Source of the DNA: a bacterium
Lineage (GTDB): Bacteria > Electryoneota > JAOADG01
Length of the DNA stretch: 64,000 nucleotides
Assembly (NCBI GenBank): GCA_026417415.1
Contig: JAOADG010000004.1
Span: forward strand, 60,785 to 124,784
Direction of reading: 5' to 3'
The notes beneath the pieces are model-generated. The model had not been told where the DNA came from and made no database searches. It saw only the letters and a program-made list of their open reading frames with translations. Numbering within the stretch: the first letter of the stretch is position 1; each line of letters opens with the position of its first letter. Both the position numbers and the translations under genes were made by a program. Below are positions 55,759 to 64,000 of this stretch, one piece after another.

Positions 55759-58700
55759 ATGAAATGGAATTCAATCGTTCTGGTTACCTTACTATTGGCA
55801 TTGCTGTTGGGTAGTTGTGATCGCAATCCTTCCAGTAATCCTGGTGGTGCAGGAACCGGCAACATCGCCTCAACCATCTTAGTTACGGTCGTAGATAGGC
55901 AAGATTATCGTCTTGTAGATTTTCGGCAAGTGACCAAGACATTGGAAATCACTGCTACAGTCACAGATAATCGTGGTGCAGCAATTTCCGGCCATCGTGT
56001 ATTCTTTACTTTAACCAAAAGGCCAACTACTGCAGCATCAATTGGTTATCAAACTGTAGATACGACCAATTCTCAAGGTGTAGTTAAAGCCAATCTTGTG
56101 GTAACCATTGATACCACCGAAACGATTACGGTGACAGCAAGAAGTGCAATTGATGACCGACTGATTGGAACGGGAAGGTTAAACATCATTTTGGCGACGG
56201 ATGTGATTCGTAATTTAACACTGAACATCGATCGCAGTACCATCCAAGTTCGTGAAGGTCAACGAGATTCTGCGAGAGTTACTGCTCGAGTAACTGATTC
56301 TACCGGTGCACCCATTTCAGGTCTCACCATTGCATTTTCTATTGATTCATCGCAATATGCTTCATTGGATGTACCATCAGCAGTAACCAATAACTTTGGT
56401 GAAGCACAAGCGTGGGTACGAACAATTCCCAATCGTTATTTAGATAACATTGGAATTCGTGCGACAATTGTGGGTATGCCAACGAGTTCGCCAGTCGCTT
56501 CCCGAATTGTCTATCTTAATGTACGAGCACTTACTCGGGCTGCGAACATTATGCTTTATTGGGCAAATCCAAATGACACGTTGATTTACATTTATCCCAA
56601 CGAAGTCATCAACAAAACCTTTGTGGTCGTGGTGACGGACTCTTTTGGCGTGGAGTTGCCCAATGTTCCTGTTTACATACGAATTGTGAACAATGGAATC
56701 GGATCCATTCCACAGATTTTAAGAACAGGTGCAACGGGTAGGGACTCAATTACATGGTCAAACAATGGAATGACAGGTTGGACCTATATTCGTGGTTCTA
56801 TCGTCCCAGAAACTATGGGCAAAATTGGTTCATCTGAACCCGGTCCAGTGAGAAATGGCAATCAAACCGTTGCAAGTGTTGGTTCTAAACTTCCATCTAT
56901 ACTCGAACCGGAATACTACTATCCACTACTTGGTGAAGATGCTATGGATGCGCAAATTCAATTAGAAGTGCGTCAATTCCCATCCATTTCACCAACGTTA
57001 CAAATGGCATTCGTCGGCGGAAATGCGATCTATGCTACAGGTAATGATTCATTAACGATAAGCATTTTGCTAAGAGATGGTCTTAATCAAGGTATTCCCA
57101 ATGCAACCGTGAATTTGCAAGCAGCATACGGTGCGATTCCCTCTTCGGTAACGACCGATATTAGTGGTGCAGCGGTGGTGTATTTACGCGATATGGGACA
57201 AACCACACCTGACACGGGTGCTTTGATTACTGCAAGGTACAATGTCGGAAACGTTACCAATAATATTCGTTATTTTATCCGACCGTTACAAAGTTTAGGT
57301 GGAATAAGAATTTCGGGTAGAGATCAAGTCATTGTTAATCCAACGGATAGCGTTCAGTTTAACGCTCAAGTTTGGTTAGAAAATGGCGATCCCGCTTATG
57401 ATGGTACAAGAGTAAGGTGGTTTGTTGTTGGTAGAGGTCGGTTTGTCCAGACCTTAACCTTTGTGAGCAGTGGCTCTGCTGTCAATTATCTCCAATTGAA
57501 TCAAGGGCTGGGAACGGATACCATCCGTGCGATGGCTTTTACTGAAACGGATACAGTAACAGCTGAAACCTATTTGGTCCGCCGAACGGGTCAACCCAAT
57601 TCAATCATCTGTGCACCCAGAAATGGTCAACTCACGGTTAATGGTCCACCGCTACTGGTTACAGCAGTTGTTCGTGATTCTGCGGGCAACGTCATTGCTA
57701 ACCATCCTGTTACATGGGGTACAAGTGTTGGAACCATAACCTTTGCAGGATTTGATGATGTAGGAAACTCAACAGCGTTATTAAGCGCTAGTGGAGCAAA
57801 TGCTTCCAGTGGATTTTACTGGGGCGTTACCACCAACAACATTTCTGACTCCGTAGGTTTCCAAATTTTAGCCGATAACCCAAGAACATTGCGATTAAGT
57901 GCTGATTCACTTCGCATTCAAGTTCGTGGAACAGGTGGTTATGAACACACCATCATTCGTGGTATGGTACGTGATGGTTATGGAAATGCGGTATCTGAAG
58001 GGGTACCTGTTCGATTTACCATTATCAATGGAAACTTGTTCGGACCATTGCCAGAAAACAGACCGTACTTCTCGCAACTGGGTATTCAAACGGTGGATGT
58101 TCGTACTGCCGGTAATGGAGAAGCAGCAGTCACCTTATCCTCAGGGAACAGACCCGGTGCGGTGTTGATTGAAGCAGCGGTTCTTGATTCAATCGGTGGT
58201 TCAAGTATAGGTATTGTAGCTTCACTATCCAACGTGCAAGTGGTGGCGGGACCTCCTGCCTATATTACGGTCAGTTGGGATCGTGATAATGGTACTGCCA
58301 TTGGTGGTGGTATTTGGCGAACCAGTGCATCTGCTTTGGTTACCGACTTGTACACCAATCCAGTGGCGAATAATATTGCGGTGGCCTTTAGTGTGGAACC
58401 TGTTGGAATTGCTTCTATTGATGCAGGTTCAACGGGTAATTTAAATCCAAACGGTCAATCTGAACCCGGTAAAGCATACACCTACCTTACCTTCCACGGT
58501 TCTTATACCTTGGATACCGTTACTGTTACAGCCCGTTGCCAGAGTAGAGACACTTTGGGTTCAATCATTCAGGTTTCTGGAAGTCGGCGTGAAGCGTTAC
58601 CATTGTTTAATGGTCGTCTTCAACTTAACGTTCAACCCAGAAACTTCCATTTTGATGTAAACAATACTGACCGTGCATGGCATATGGCTTGGGCGATTGT

Positions 58701-59055
58701 ACAAGACGGTTACGGGCACTTAGTATCAAGAGCACCAGTGATTTTTGAAGTACAACGTGGACGATTGTTTGCCACTCAAGCAAACGCGGTTGCACCACCC
58801 AATGGTACAAACGCACTAGTACCTGCAAGAAGAAGAACTGGGAATTATCCGGGATATACAGACCCGAATGGTCCGGGTGCAGCTACCTTGTATATCGGTG
58901 CAACTGGTCCAAGATTATCAGCTAATCCACCTACCGGTGAAGTGTTCTTAGATCCACAAACACTAGAATCGAATAGTGAAGTCAATGCTTATGTTGAAGG
59001 ATATTCCAATATCACTTCACAGCGTGTGGTGGTTTATTATCAACGACGTCAATAG
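55759..59055 (+). CDS. Large lipoprotein with multiple bacterial Ig-like (Big_1/invasin-like) domains
   Basis: Lipobox LLLGSCDRN; repeated ITATVTDNRGAAISGHRVFFTLT..., VTARVTDSTGAPISGLTIAFSI..., ISILLRDGLNQGIPNATVNLQ..., IRGMVRDGYGNAVSEGVPVRFTI. Confidence 0.88.
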   Translation: MKWNSIVLVTLLLALLLGSCDRNPSSNPGGAGTGNIASTILVTVVDRQDYRLVDFRQVTKTLEITATVTDNRGAAISGHRVFFTLTKRPTTAASIGYQTVDTTNSQGVVKANLVVTIDTTETITVTARSAIDDRLIGTGRLNIILATDVIRNLTLNIDRSTIQVREGQRDSARVTARVTDSTGAPISGLTIAFSIDSSQYASLDVPSAVTNNFGEAQAWVRTIPNRYLDNIGIRATIVGMPTSSPVASRIVYLNVRALTRAANIMLYWANPNDTLIYIYPNEVINKTFVVVVTDSFGVELPNVPVYIRIVNNGIGSIPQILRTGATGRDSITWSNNGMTGWTYIRGSIVPETMGKIGSSEPGPVRNGNQTVASVGSKLPSILEPEYYYPLLGEDAMDAQIQLEVRQFPSISPTLQMAFVGGNAIYATGNDSLTISILLRDGLNQGIPNATVNLQAAYGAIPSSVTTDISGAAVVYLRDMGQTTPDTGALITARYNVGNVTNNIRYFIRPLQSLGGIRISGRDQVIVNPTDSVQFNAQVWLENGDPAYDGTRVRWFVVGRGRFVQTLTFVSSGSAVNYLQLNQGLGTDTIRAMAFTETDTVTAETYLVRRTGQPNSIICAPRNGQLTVNGPPLLVTAVVRDSAGNVIANHPVTWGTSVGTITFAGFDDVGNSTALLSASGANASSGFYWGVTTNNISDSVGFQILADNPRTLRLSADSLRIQVRGTGGYEHTIIRGMVRDGYGNAVSEGVPVRFTIINGNLFGPLPENRPYFSQLGIQTVDVRTAGNGEAAVTLSSGNRPGAVLIEAAVLDSIGGSSIGIVASLSNVQVVAGPPAYITVSWDRDNGTAIGGGIWRTSASALVTDLYTNPVANNIAVAFSVEPVGIASIDAGSTGNLNPNGQSEPGKAYTYLTFHGSYTLDTVTVTARCQSRDTLGSIIQVSGSRREALPLFNGRLQLNVQPRNFHFDVNNTDRAWHMAWAIVQDGYGHLVSRAPVIFEVQRGRLFATQANAVAPPNGTNALVPARRRTGNYPGYTDPNGPGAATLYIGATGPRLSANPPTGEVFLDPQTLESNSEVNAYVEGYSNITSQRVVVYYQRRQ

Positions 59056-59104
59056 TAGATTAGGATTGAAATCTATTCAATCTATAGTATCGTAGGTTAA
59101 ACAT

Positions 59105-59133
59105 AGTGGGGCACCACCTATAGGTGCCCCACT
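59105..59133. other. Perfect hairpin without U-tract between Ig-like gene and pilB
   Basis: AGTGGGGCACC-acctata-GGTGCCCCACT, 11 bp stem. Confidence 0.75.
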
Positions 59134-59160
59134 GCGAATCGAAATTTAGAAGATACAAAT

Positions 59161-60870
59161 ATGTTTGAAAAACTTGGCGAAATCCTTGTACGAGAAAAAC
59201 TTCTAACTCAAGAGCAACTCGGCAGAGCATTAGCAGAACAAAAAAATCAGCGCGGTAAGAAAATAGGTGAAATCCTAATCAGTTTAGGATATGCCGTTGA
59301 AGAGACGATAGCAAAAGGTTTAGCTGAACAAAGCGATCGTGAATACTATCCGCCAGACAAACTTCTTGAAGCAAAAGAAGAAGTATTGAATCTTGTTCCA
59401 GAAGCATTTGCAAAAGAGCACTCCGTTCTTCCGATAATGAGTGTGAATGGCGAACTGATTGTTGCAATGTCTGACCCCGATGATATTGCTGCAGAAGATG
59501 GATTAAAGAAATTGCTTAATCAACCGATCCGCCCTGTTCTTTCTTCAAGCGCAGCAATCCGCAATGCAATTGATCAGTTGTACGTTCGTATTCGAAAAAG
59601 AGGCGAAGTAAAAGAAACCATTGGTGAACTCCAGTTCTTTGCTGAAGCGGACTCGGATGATGAATCCATGGTGGATATGACCAAGGCACAATCTTCTGAG
59701 GCAGATGCCCCGATTGTGAAATTGGTGAATCTGATCATTGGTGAAGCATTAAAAGAACGTGCAACCGATATCCACATTGAAGTGCAAGGTGAAAGAGTTG
59801 CAGTTCGCTACCGTATTGACGGTGTACTTCAAGAAGTTATGAGTCCACCAAAAGCTTCCCACGCAGGTATCGTTTCAAGAATTAAAATTCTTTCAAAATT
59901 GAACATTGCTGAACGACGTCTGCCGCAAGATGGAAGATTTTCCATAAAATCACCGGAAAAAGAAGTGGACGTACGTGTTAGTATTCTTCCTACGGTAAAC
60001 GGTGAAAAAGTGGTATTGAGATTATTGGATAAAACAAGTTTCTCAATGGATCTAACTTCACTTGGTTTCGAGGAAGAAGAATTAAAAATCTTTAGGCGTA
60101 CGATTAAACAACCTTATGGAATGGTGATCGTATCAGGACCTACGGGTTCAGGTAAATCAACGACCTTGTATGCTTCATTAAAAGACATTTTATCTTCTGA
60201 AGACAATATCACCACGGTGGAAGATCCTGTAGAATACCAACTTCCTGGTATTAATCAAGTTCAAATCAAAGAAAAGATCGGGTTAACATTCGCTGCGACC
60301 TTAAGATCAATTTTACGTCAAGACCCAGATAAATTGTTAATCGGTGAAATTCGAGATGAAGAAACAGCAGATATTGCAGTTAAATTCTCATTAACAGGTC
60401 ATATCGTATTTTCAACCTTACATGCCAATGATGCACCTTCAACCATTACACGTTTAATTGATATTGGAATTCCTCCATTCTTAGTTGGCTCTTCATTATT
60501 GTTGGTGATGGCACAACGTTTGGTAAGAAGAATCTGTACTCATTGTAAAACCGAGTACCATCCTGATCCATATGAATTAGAAATGTTAAATGCTACACCA
60601 CAAGAATTGGCAAGAATTCCAAAATTCTTTTATGGAAGAGGTTGCGTACATTGTAGAAATACAGGATATTATGGACGAATAGGTATCTTTGAATTGTTGC
60701 GTGTTACACCAAGAATACGACAAATGATATTTGATAATCAAAATCAAGAAGCAATACGTCAAGCAGCATTAGAAGAAGGATTGGTGACATTACGAGCAAG
60801 TGGAATAACGAAAATTGCAAGAGGAATTACTACGATACGTGAATTGCTGCGAGTGACTACACAAGATTAA
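59161..60870 (+). CDS. pilB: Type IV pilus assembly ATPase PilB
   Basis: MshEN N-domain; ATDIHIEVQGERVAVRYRIDGVLQEV, VSGPTGSGKSTTLYASL, CTHCKTEYHPD...CVHCRNTGYYGRIGIFELL. Confidence 0.96.
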   Translation: MFEKLGEILVREKLLTQEQLGRALAEQKNQRGKKIGEILISLGYAVEETIAKGLAEQSDREYYPPDKLLEAKEEVLNLVPEAFAKEHSVLPIMSVNGELIVAMSDPDDIAAEDGLKKLLNQPIRPVLSSSAAIRNAIDQLYVRIRKRGEVKETIGELQFFAEADSDDESMVDMTKAQSSEADAPIVKLVNLIIGEALKERATDIHIEVQGERVAVRYRIDGVLQEVMSPPKASHAGIVSRIKILSKLNIAERRLPQDGRFSIKSPEKEVDVRVSILPTVNGEKVVLRLLDKTSFSMDLTSLGFEEEELKIFRRTIKQPYGMVIVSGPTGSGKSTTLYASLKDILSSEDNITTVEDPVEYQLPGINQVQIKEKIGLTFAATLRSILRQDPDKLLIGEIRDEETADIAVKFSLTGHIVFSTLHANDAPSTITRLIDIGIPPFLVGSSLLLVMAQRLVRRICTHCKTEYHPDPYELEMLNATPQELARIPKFFYGRGCVHCRNTGYYGRIGIFELLRVTPRIRQMIFDNQNQEAIRQAALEEGLVTLRASGITKIARGITTIRELLRVTTQD

Positions 60871-60917
60871 CGATTTTGTTTAATCGGAATTTTTAAGCTG
60901 TTAGGATAGGAGCAGGA

Positions 60918-62162
60918 ATGCCTCGTTATGCATACATCATAACAGATGCTGAGGGTGTCCGAAGAGAAGATGTAATTCGTGCACCATCACAACACGCTGC
61001 AATGAATGCGTTAACCAAACGCGGTGCGCGCATTATCAGTTTGAAAGAGATTAAAACCCTTGAAGTTGAACGATTGTCTGTTGCAGAGGAAATACAACTC
61101 CAAATTTACAAATGGAGAACCCATGTACCGCTTAAAACGGTAGTGTTCTTCACAAGACAATTATCAACCATGTTCTCTGCAGGTTTAACCATAGAACGTT
61201 CAATTTCCAATTTGATGGTAGAAGAAAAAAATACCAAATTCAGAAAAGTGCTTGCGGAAATTGCGAATGATATCAAAAAAGGGATGTCTCTTTCAGAAGC
61301 ATTGGCGCAACATCCGGGTGTATTTGATGGATTATACGTTGCTACTGTTCGCGCGGGTGAAGTTTCTGGTTCATTGCACGTGGCTTTAGAACAATTGTCA
61401 GATTATTTAGAAGCAACAGCAGAAACGCGAAGAAAAGTTGTTTCTGCATTAACCTATCCGATTTTAGCCATCGTGTTTATGATTTTTATTGTTACTGTAT
61501 TGGTGGTGTTTGTTGTGCCCCAGTTTGCTGAAGTGTATGCAAAATTTGGTGCTGGATTACCCGGACCAACGCGACTTTTGGTTAATATTGCACAATTGTT
61601 ATCCCAAAACTTTTTACCAGTTACAGGGATTGTAATCGCAATCATTGTTGCTATTTGGATCATTTCTAAAACAGAACGCGGTGCCTTTGTAATTGATTCG
61701 ATTAAATTAAAAATACCAGTTTTTGGTGCATTAATTGAATACTCAATCATGAACAAATTTGCCCGCACTTTTGGGATCCTCATGGGCGCTGGTGTTCCGG
61801 TTTTGGAATCCTTTAATCAAGTTCAACGTGTGGTCAATAACGAAGTGATTGGTCGTGGAATCGTGGCTATAAAGAAAATGGTTAAAGATGGATTTGCGAT
61901 TTCAATTGCATTAAAGAAATCGGGTGTATTTCCTGCAACACTGGTTCAGTTGGTCCAAACCGGTGAGGAAACCGGTGAAATGGATAAGTTGTTAGAAAAA
62001 GCTGCATACTTTTATGAAAAGCAAGTGGATGCCATGGTAGAACGAATGACGTCATTAATAGAGCCCATGTTGATTATTATTTTAGGTGGTGTTGTTACAG
62101 CAATCCTTGTTTCTGTGTACCTACCTGTGTTTAAACTCGGTCGTGCAATTGGAAGAATGTAA
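60918..62162 (+). CDS. pilC: Type IV pilus inner-membrane platform protein PilC
   Basis: 414 aa; FFTRQLSTMFSAGLTIERSI, GEVSGSLHVALEQLSDYLE, VQTGEETGEMDKLLEKAAYFYE. Confidence 0.96.
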   Translation: MPRYAYIITDAEGVRREDVIRAPSQHAAMNALTKRGARIISLKEIKTLEVERLSVAEEIQLQIYKWRTHVPLKTVVFFTRQLSTMFSAGLTIERSISNLMVEEKNTKFRKVLAEIANDIKKGMSLSEALAQHPGVFDGLYVATVRAGEVSGSLHVALEQLSDYLEATAETRRKVVSALTYPILAIVFMIFIVTVLVVFVVPQFAEVYAKFGAGLPGPTRLLVNIAQLLSQNFLPVTGIVIAIIVAIWIISKTERGAFVIDSIKLKIPVFGALIEYSIMNKFARTFGILMGAGVPVLESFNQVQRVVNNEVIGRGIVAIKKMVKDGFAISIALKKSGVFPATLVQLVQTGEETGEMDKLLEKAAYFYEKQVDAMVERMTSLIEPMLIIILGGVVTAILVSVYLPVFKLGRAIGRM

Positions 62163-62182
62163 AATCAACACAAACAATTTTG

Positions 62183-62210
62183 GAAAGGGGCGATTGCGCC
62201 CCTTTCTTTT
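62183..62210 (+). terminator. Intrinsic terminator
   Basis: GAAAGGGGCG-attg-CGCCCCTTTC followed by TTTT. Confidence 0.85.
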
Positions 62211-62226
62211 GTAATTTCTTGATCTA

Positions 62227-63246
62227 ATGGCAGAAGTATATAAAGATTTTTTTCAAACTTATATATTCCTATTCGTCATTATTTTTGGTTTAATTTTGGG
62301 TAGTTTTGCAAATGTGTTAATTTGGAGAGTCCCACGAAAACTTTCCATCATCAAACCCAAGAGCCATTGTCCAAAGTGTAATCATCTTCTTAAGTGGTAT
62401 GAAAATATTCCAATTTTGTCCTATCTATTTCTTAAAGGCAAGTGTAGCAATTGTCATACTTCAATATCGTTTCGTTATCCGATGGTAGAATTAGCAACGG
62501 TAGGATTAGCGCTATGGCCCGCACTACGTTGGCAAGGTGAACTGTTACCTATCGGATACGCTTTATTTGCTAGCCCCATTTTAATTGCGCTCATTGTCAT
62601 TGATTGGGAGTTTTTAGAGTTACCCGATACTCTTGTGTTTTCACTAGGTGTTATTGGAATTGTAAATGTAGCAATTGCAAATGGAAGTTTGAATTTGATC
62701 GCTACCCTTGTGGTAACTACAAGTTTTTTACTAATTAGTGGACTTTTGTGGTGGATGTGGCGTCGTCCTTCAACACAAAATGAAGTTAACGAGGAAGAAG
62801 AAGATGAACATTTGGAACCATCTTTGAATGATCGATTATTGTGGGGAGGTGGTGCTTTTTTACTTGGCGCTGTAGCAACTGTTGGAAGCATCATCGGTAA
62901 CATCCATTTTTCAAGTTTTATATCCTTATGGGGAATGTTAACAGGAAGTGGTTTATTGCTTACCTTGTGGGGCGTTTTTGTATTCTTAAAAGGTGAAGAA
63001 TACATTGGTTTAGGTGATGTTAAACTAATGGGAGCACTCGGAATTCCAATGGGGCCCTATGTTATGTTACTAAGTTTTGTGATAAGCGCTGTCATTGGAA
63101 TTGTAACGTGGTGCATTGGAAAATGGTTTAGTAAACATTCATCTACTCAACCATTTGCTTATGGACCAGCATTGATTCTGGGGGTATGGATTTCTTGGAT
63201 GTATGGTCAACAATGGATTGAGTGGTATCTTAATTTTCTATTTTGA
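62227..63246 (+). CDS. pilD: Prepilin peptidase PilD
   Basis: GSFANVLIWRVP, CPKCNHLLKWYENIPILSYLFLKGKCSNC (zinc site), IVIDWEFLELPD, GLGDVKLMGALG (GxGD). Confidence 0.95.
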   Translation: MAEVYKDFFQTYIFLFVIIFGLILGSFANVLIWRVPRKLSIIKPKSHCPKCNHLLKWYENIPILSYLFLKGKCSNCHTSISFRYPMVELATVGLALWPALRWQGELLPIGYALFASPILIALIVIDWEFLELPDTLVFSLGVIGIVNVAIANGSLNLIATLVVTTSFLLISGLLWWMWRRPSTQNEVNEEEEDEHLEPSLNDRLLWGGGAFLLGAVATVGSIIGNIHFSSFISLWGMLTGSGLLLTLWGVFVFLKGEEYIGLGDVKLMGALGIPMGPYVMLLSFVISAVIGIVTWCIGKWFSKHSSTQPFAYGPALILGVWISWMYGQQWIEWYLNFLF

Positions 63247-63334
63247 TGTTTTCTTTCTTGACTTAAATGAATTGTTGTTGTAGTTTGCTTGTTACAGGAA
63301 TTTACATTTGGGAATATTTTAGAAGGAGCTGAAA

Positions 63335-64000
63335 ATGAATAAAACGCTATTGTTAATCGTGTTGTTGCTAAGCATTTCAGTTGCATTTGCGGTAACACAC
63401 AAAGTTTCACCAGTTGTCAATCCTTATGAAAGAGCACCTCTGATTAATGGTGAAGAGACAATTGCTGTTGATGCTATAGGGGATCCATTTTTACCACCAC
63501 CTCCAATGGTAGATACGATCGGAAATGTTTTTCGTGCTGGTAGAACTTGGTACGAAGGGCAACATAACGGTACCATTGGACGTATGTTAGAAATTGATAC
63601 TGCTACAGGTCAAGTACACATGGTGTATATGCGTGGAATTGATTCTGGTGCAACCAACCGACACATTTTCTACAATGTGTTCAATCCAGCCACCAATTCA
63701 TTTTTGTTTGGACAATTTGGTCAAAGAGTTCCACCAGCCACCATTTCAAGATCAGGTTTTACTTCTATGGGATTTTATGCACCATCTGCTATACCTTTTG
63801 CAGCATTTCATGAAATTAACCCACGAGCAACAGGTGCAACTTCCAACGTTTACTTTGACATTGAATCGGGTATTGGTGCGTTTGTGGCTGATGCACCTAT
63901 GTCTTTGGCTTATTCAGGTGGGACGCAGATTACAGCGATTTGGCCCAGAATTTCAGTAGGACGAAATGGTGTGGTTCATGTCGTTACAACCCAAAGCACC
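63335..64000 (+). CDS. Secreted protein, partial at window end
   Basis: RBS agaaggagc then ATG 63335: MNKTLLLIVLLLSISVAFAVTHKVSPVVNPYERAPLING... open to the right edge. Confidence 0.8.
   Translation, partial: MNKTLLLIVLLLSISVAFAVTHKVSPVVNPYERAPLINGEETIAVDAIGDPFLPPPPMVDTIGNVFRAGRTWYEGQHNGTIGRMLEIDTATGQVHMVYMRGIDSGATNRHIFYNVFNPATNSFLFGQFGQRVPPATISRSGFTSMGFYAPSAIPFAAFHEINPRATGATSNVYFDIESGIGAFVADAPMSLAYSGGTQITAIWPRISVGRNGVVHVVTTQST

Noticed and set aside
55759-59055. Possible tandem DNA repeats in the Ig-like lipoprotein gene
   Set aside because: Repeats are visible at the protein-motif level but I could not identify near-identical DNA repeats by eye.
62475-63005. 176 aa minus-strand ORF antisense to pilD
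   Set aside because: Lies opposite a confidently identified prepilin peptidase; composition looks like a reverse-frame shadow with no recognisable domain.
1-64000. CRISPR arrays, transposases, integrases, phage genes, toxin-antitoxin or defence islands
   Set aside because: No regularly spaced direct repeats, IS-type transposase motifs or recognised defence genes were seen; the Mrr_N-like protein at 25.9 kb has no nuclease domain or restriction partners.

Overview
AT-rich 64 kb window from a Gram-negative bacterium, probably of the FCB (Bacteroidota/Chlorobiota-like) assemblage. That placement rests on C-terminal 'YPNPFN'-type sorting domains, PorV-like barrels and TAnnTTTG promoter-like motifs. 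About 50 protein-coding genes are supported. The left part (0-43 kb) is mostly chromosomal housekeeping and envelope genes: fumarylacetoacetase next to an uncharacterised partner gene, a CNNM/CorC-like protein, serA/serC-like genes, Ppx/GppA with an RND/MMPL-like protein, secreted M1 and S8 peptidases with sorting-domain-like C-termini, thpR-recA-recX, mfd, an AmgK-like kinase followed by a RapZ-C/MurU-like fusion, a TolB-like propeller protein, a barrel/SppA fusion, two glycosyltransferases, a half-ferritin with a TrxR-type FNR, and gltX. It also holds a tightly overlapping five-gene envelope operon (OB-fold secreted protein, PorV-like barrel, helix-hairpin-helix barrel, coiled coil, M28-PDZ peptidase). 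The right part (44.8-63.2 kb) is an essentially complete type IV pilus locus: pilin, PilT, three GspI/J/K-like minor pilins, PilMNOPQ, an SLBB/Wza-like protein, a giant Ig-like lipoprotein, PilB, PilC and PilD. No CRISPR array, rRNA, convincing tRNA, transposase or phage module was seen. The most interesting points are the RapZ-C::MurU fusion beside an AmgK-like kinase, the HhH/OB-fold outer-membrane operon, the beta-barrel::SppA fusion, the SLBB/Ig insert in the pilus operon, and several structured intergenic regions. All homology calls are from motif recognition by eye; no database search was run.
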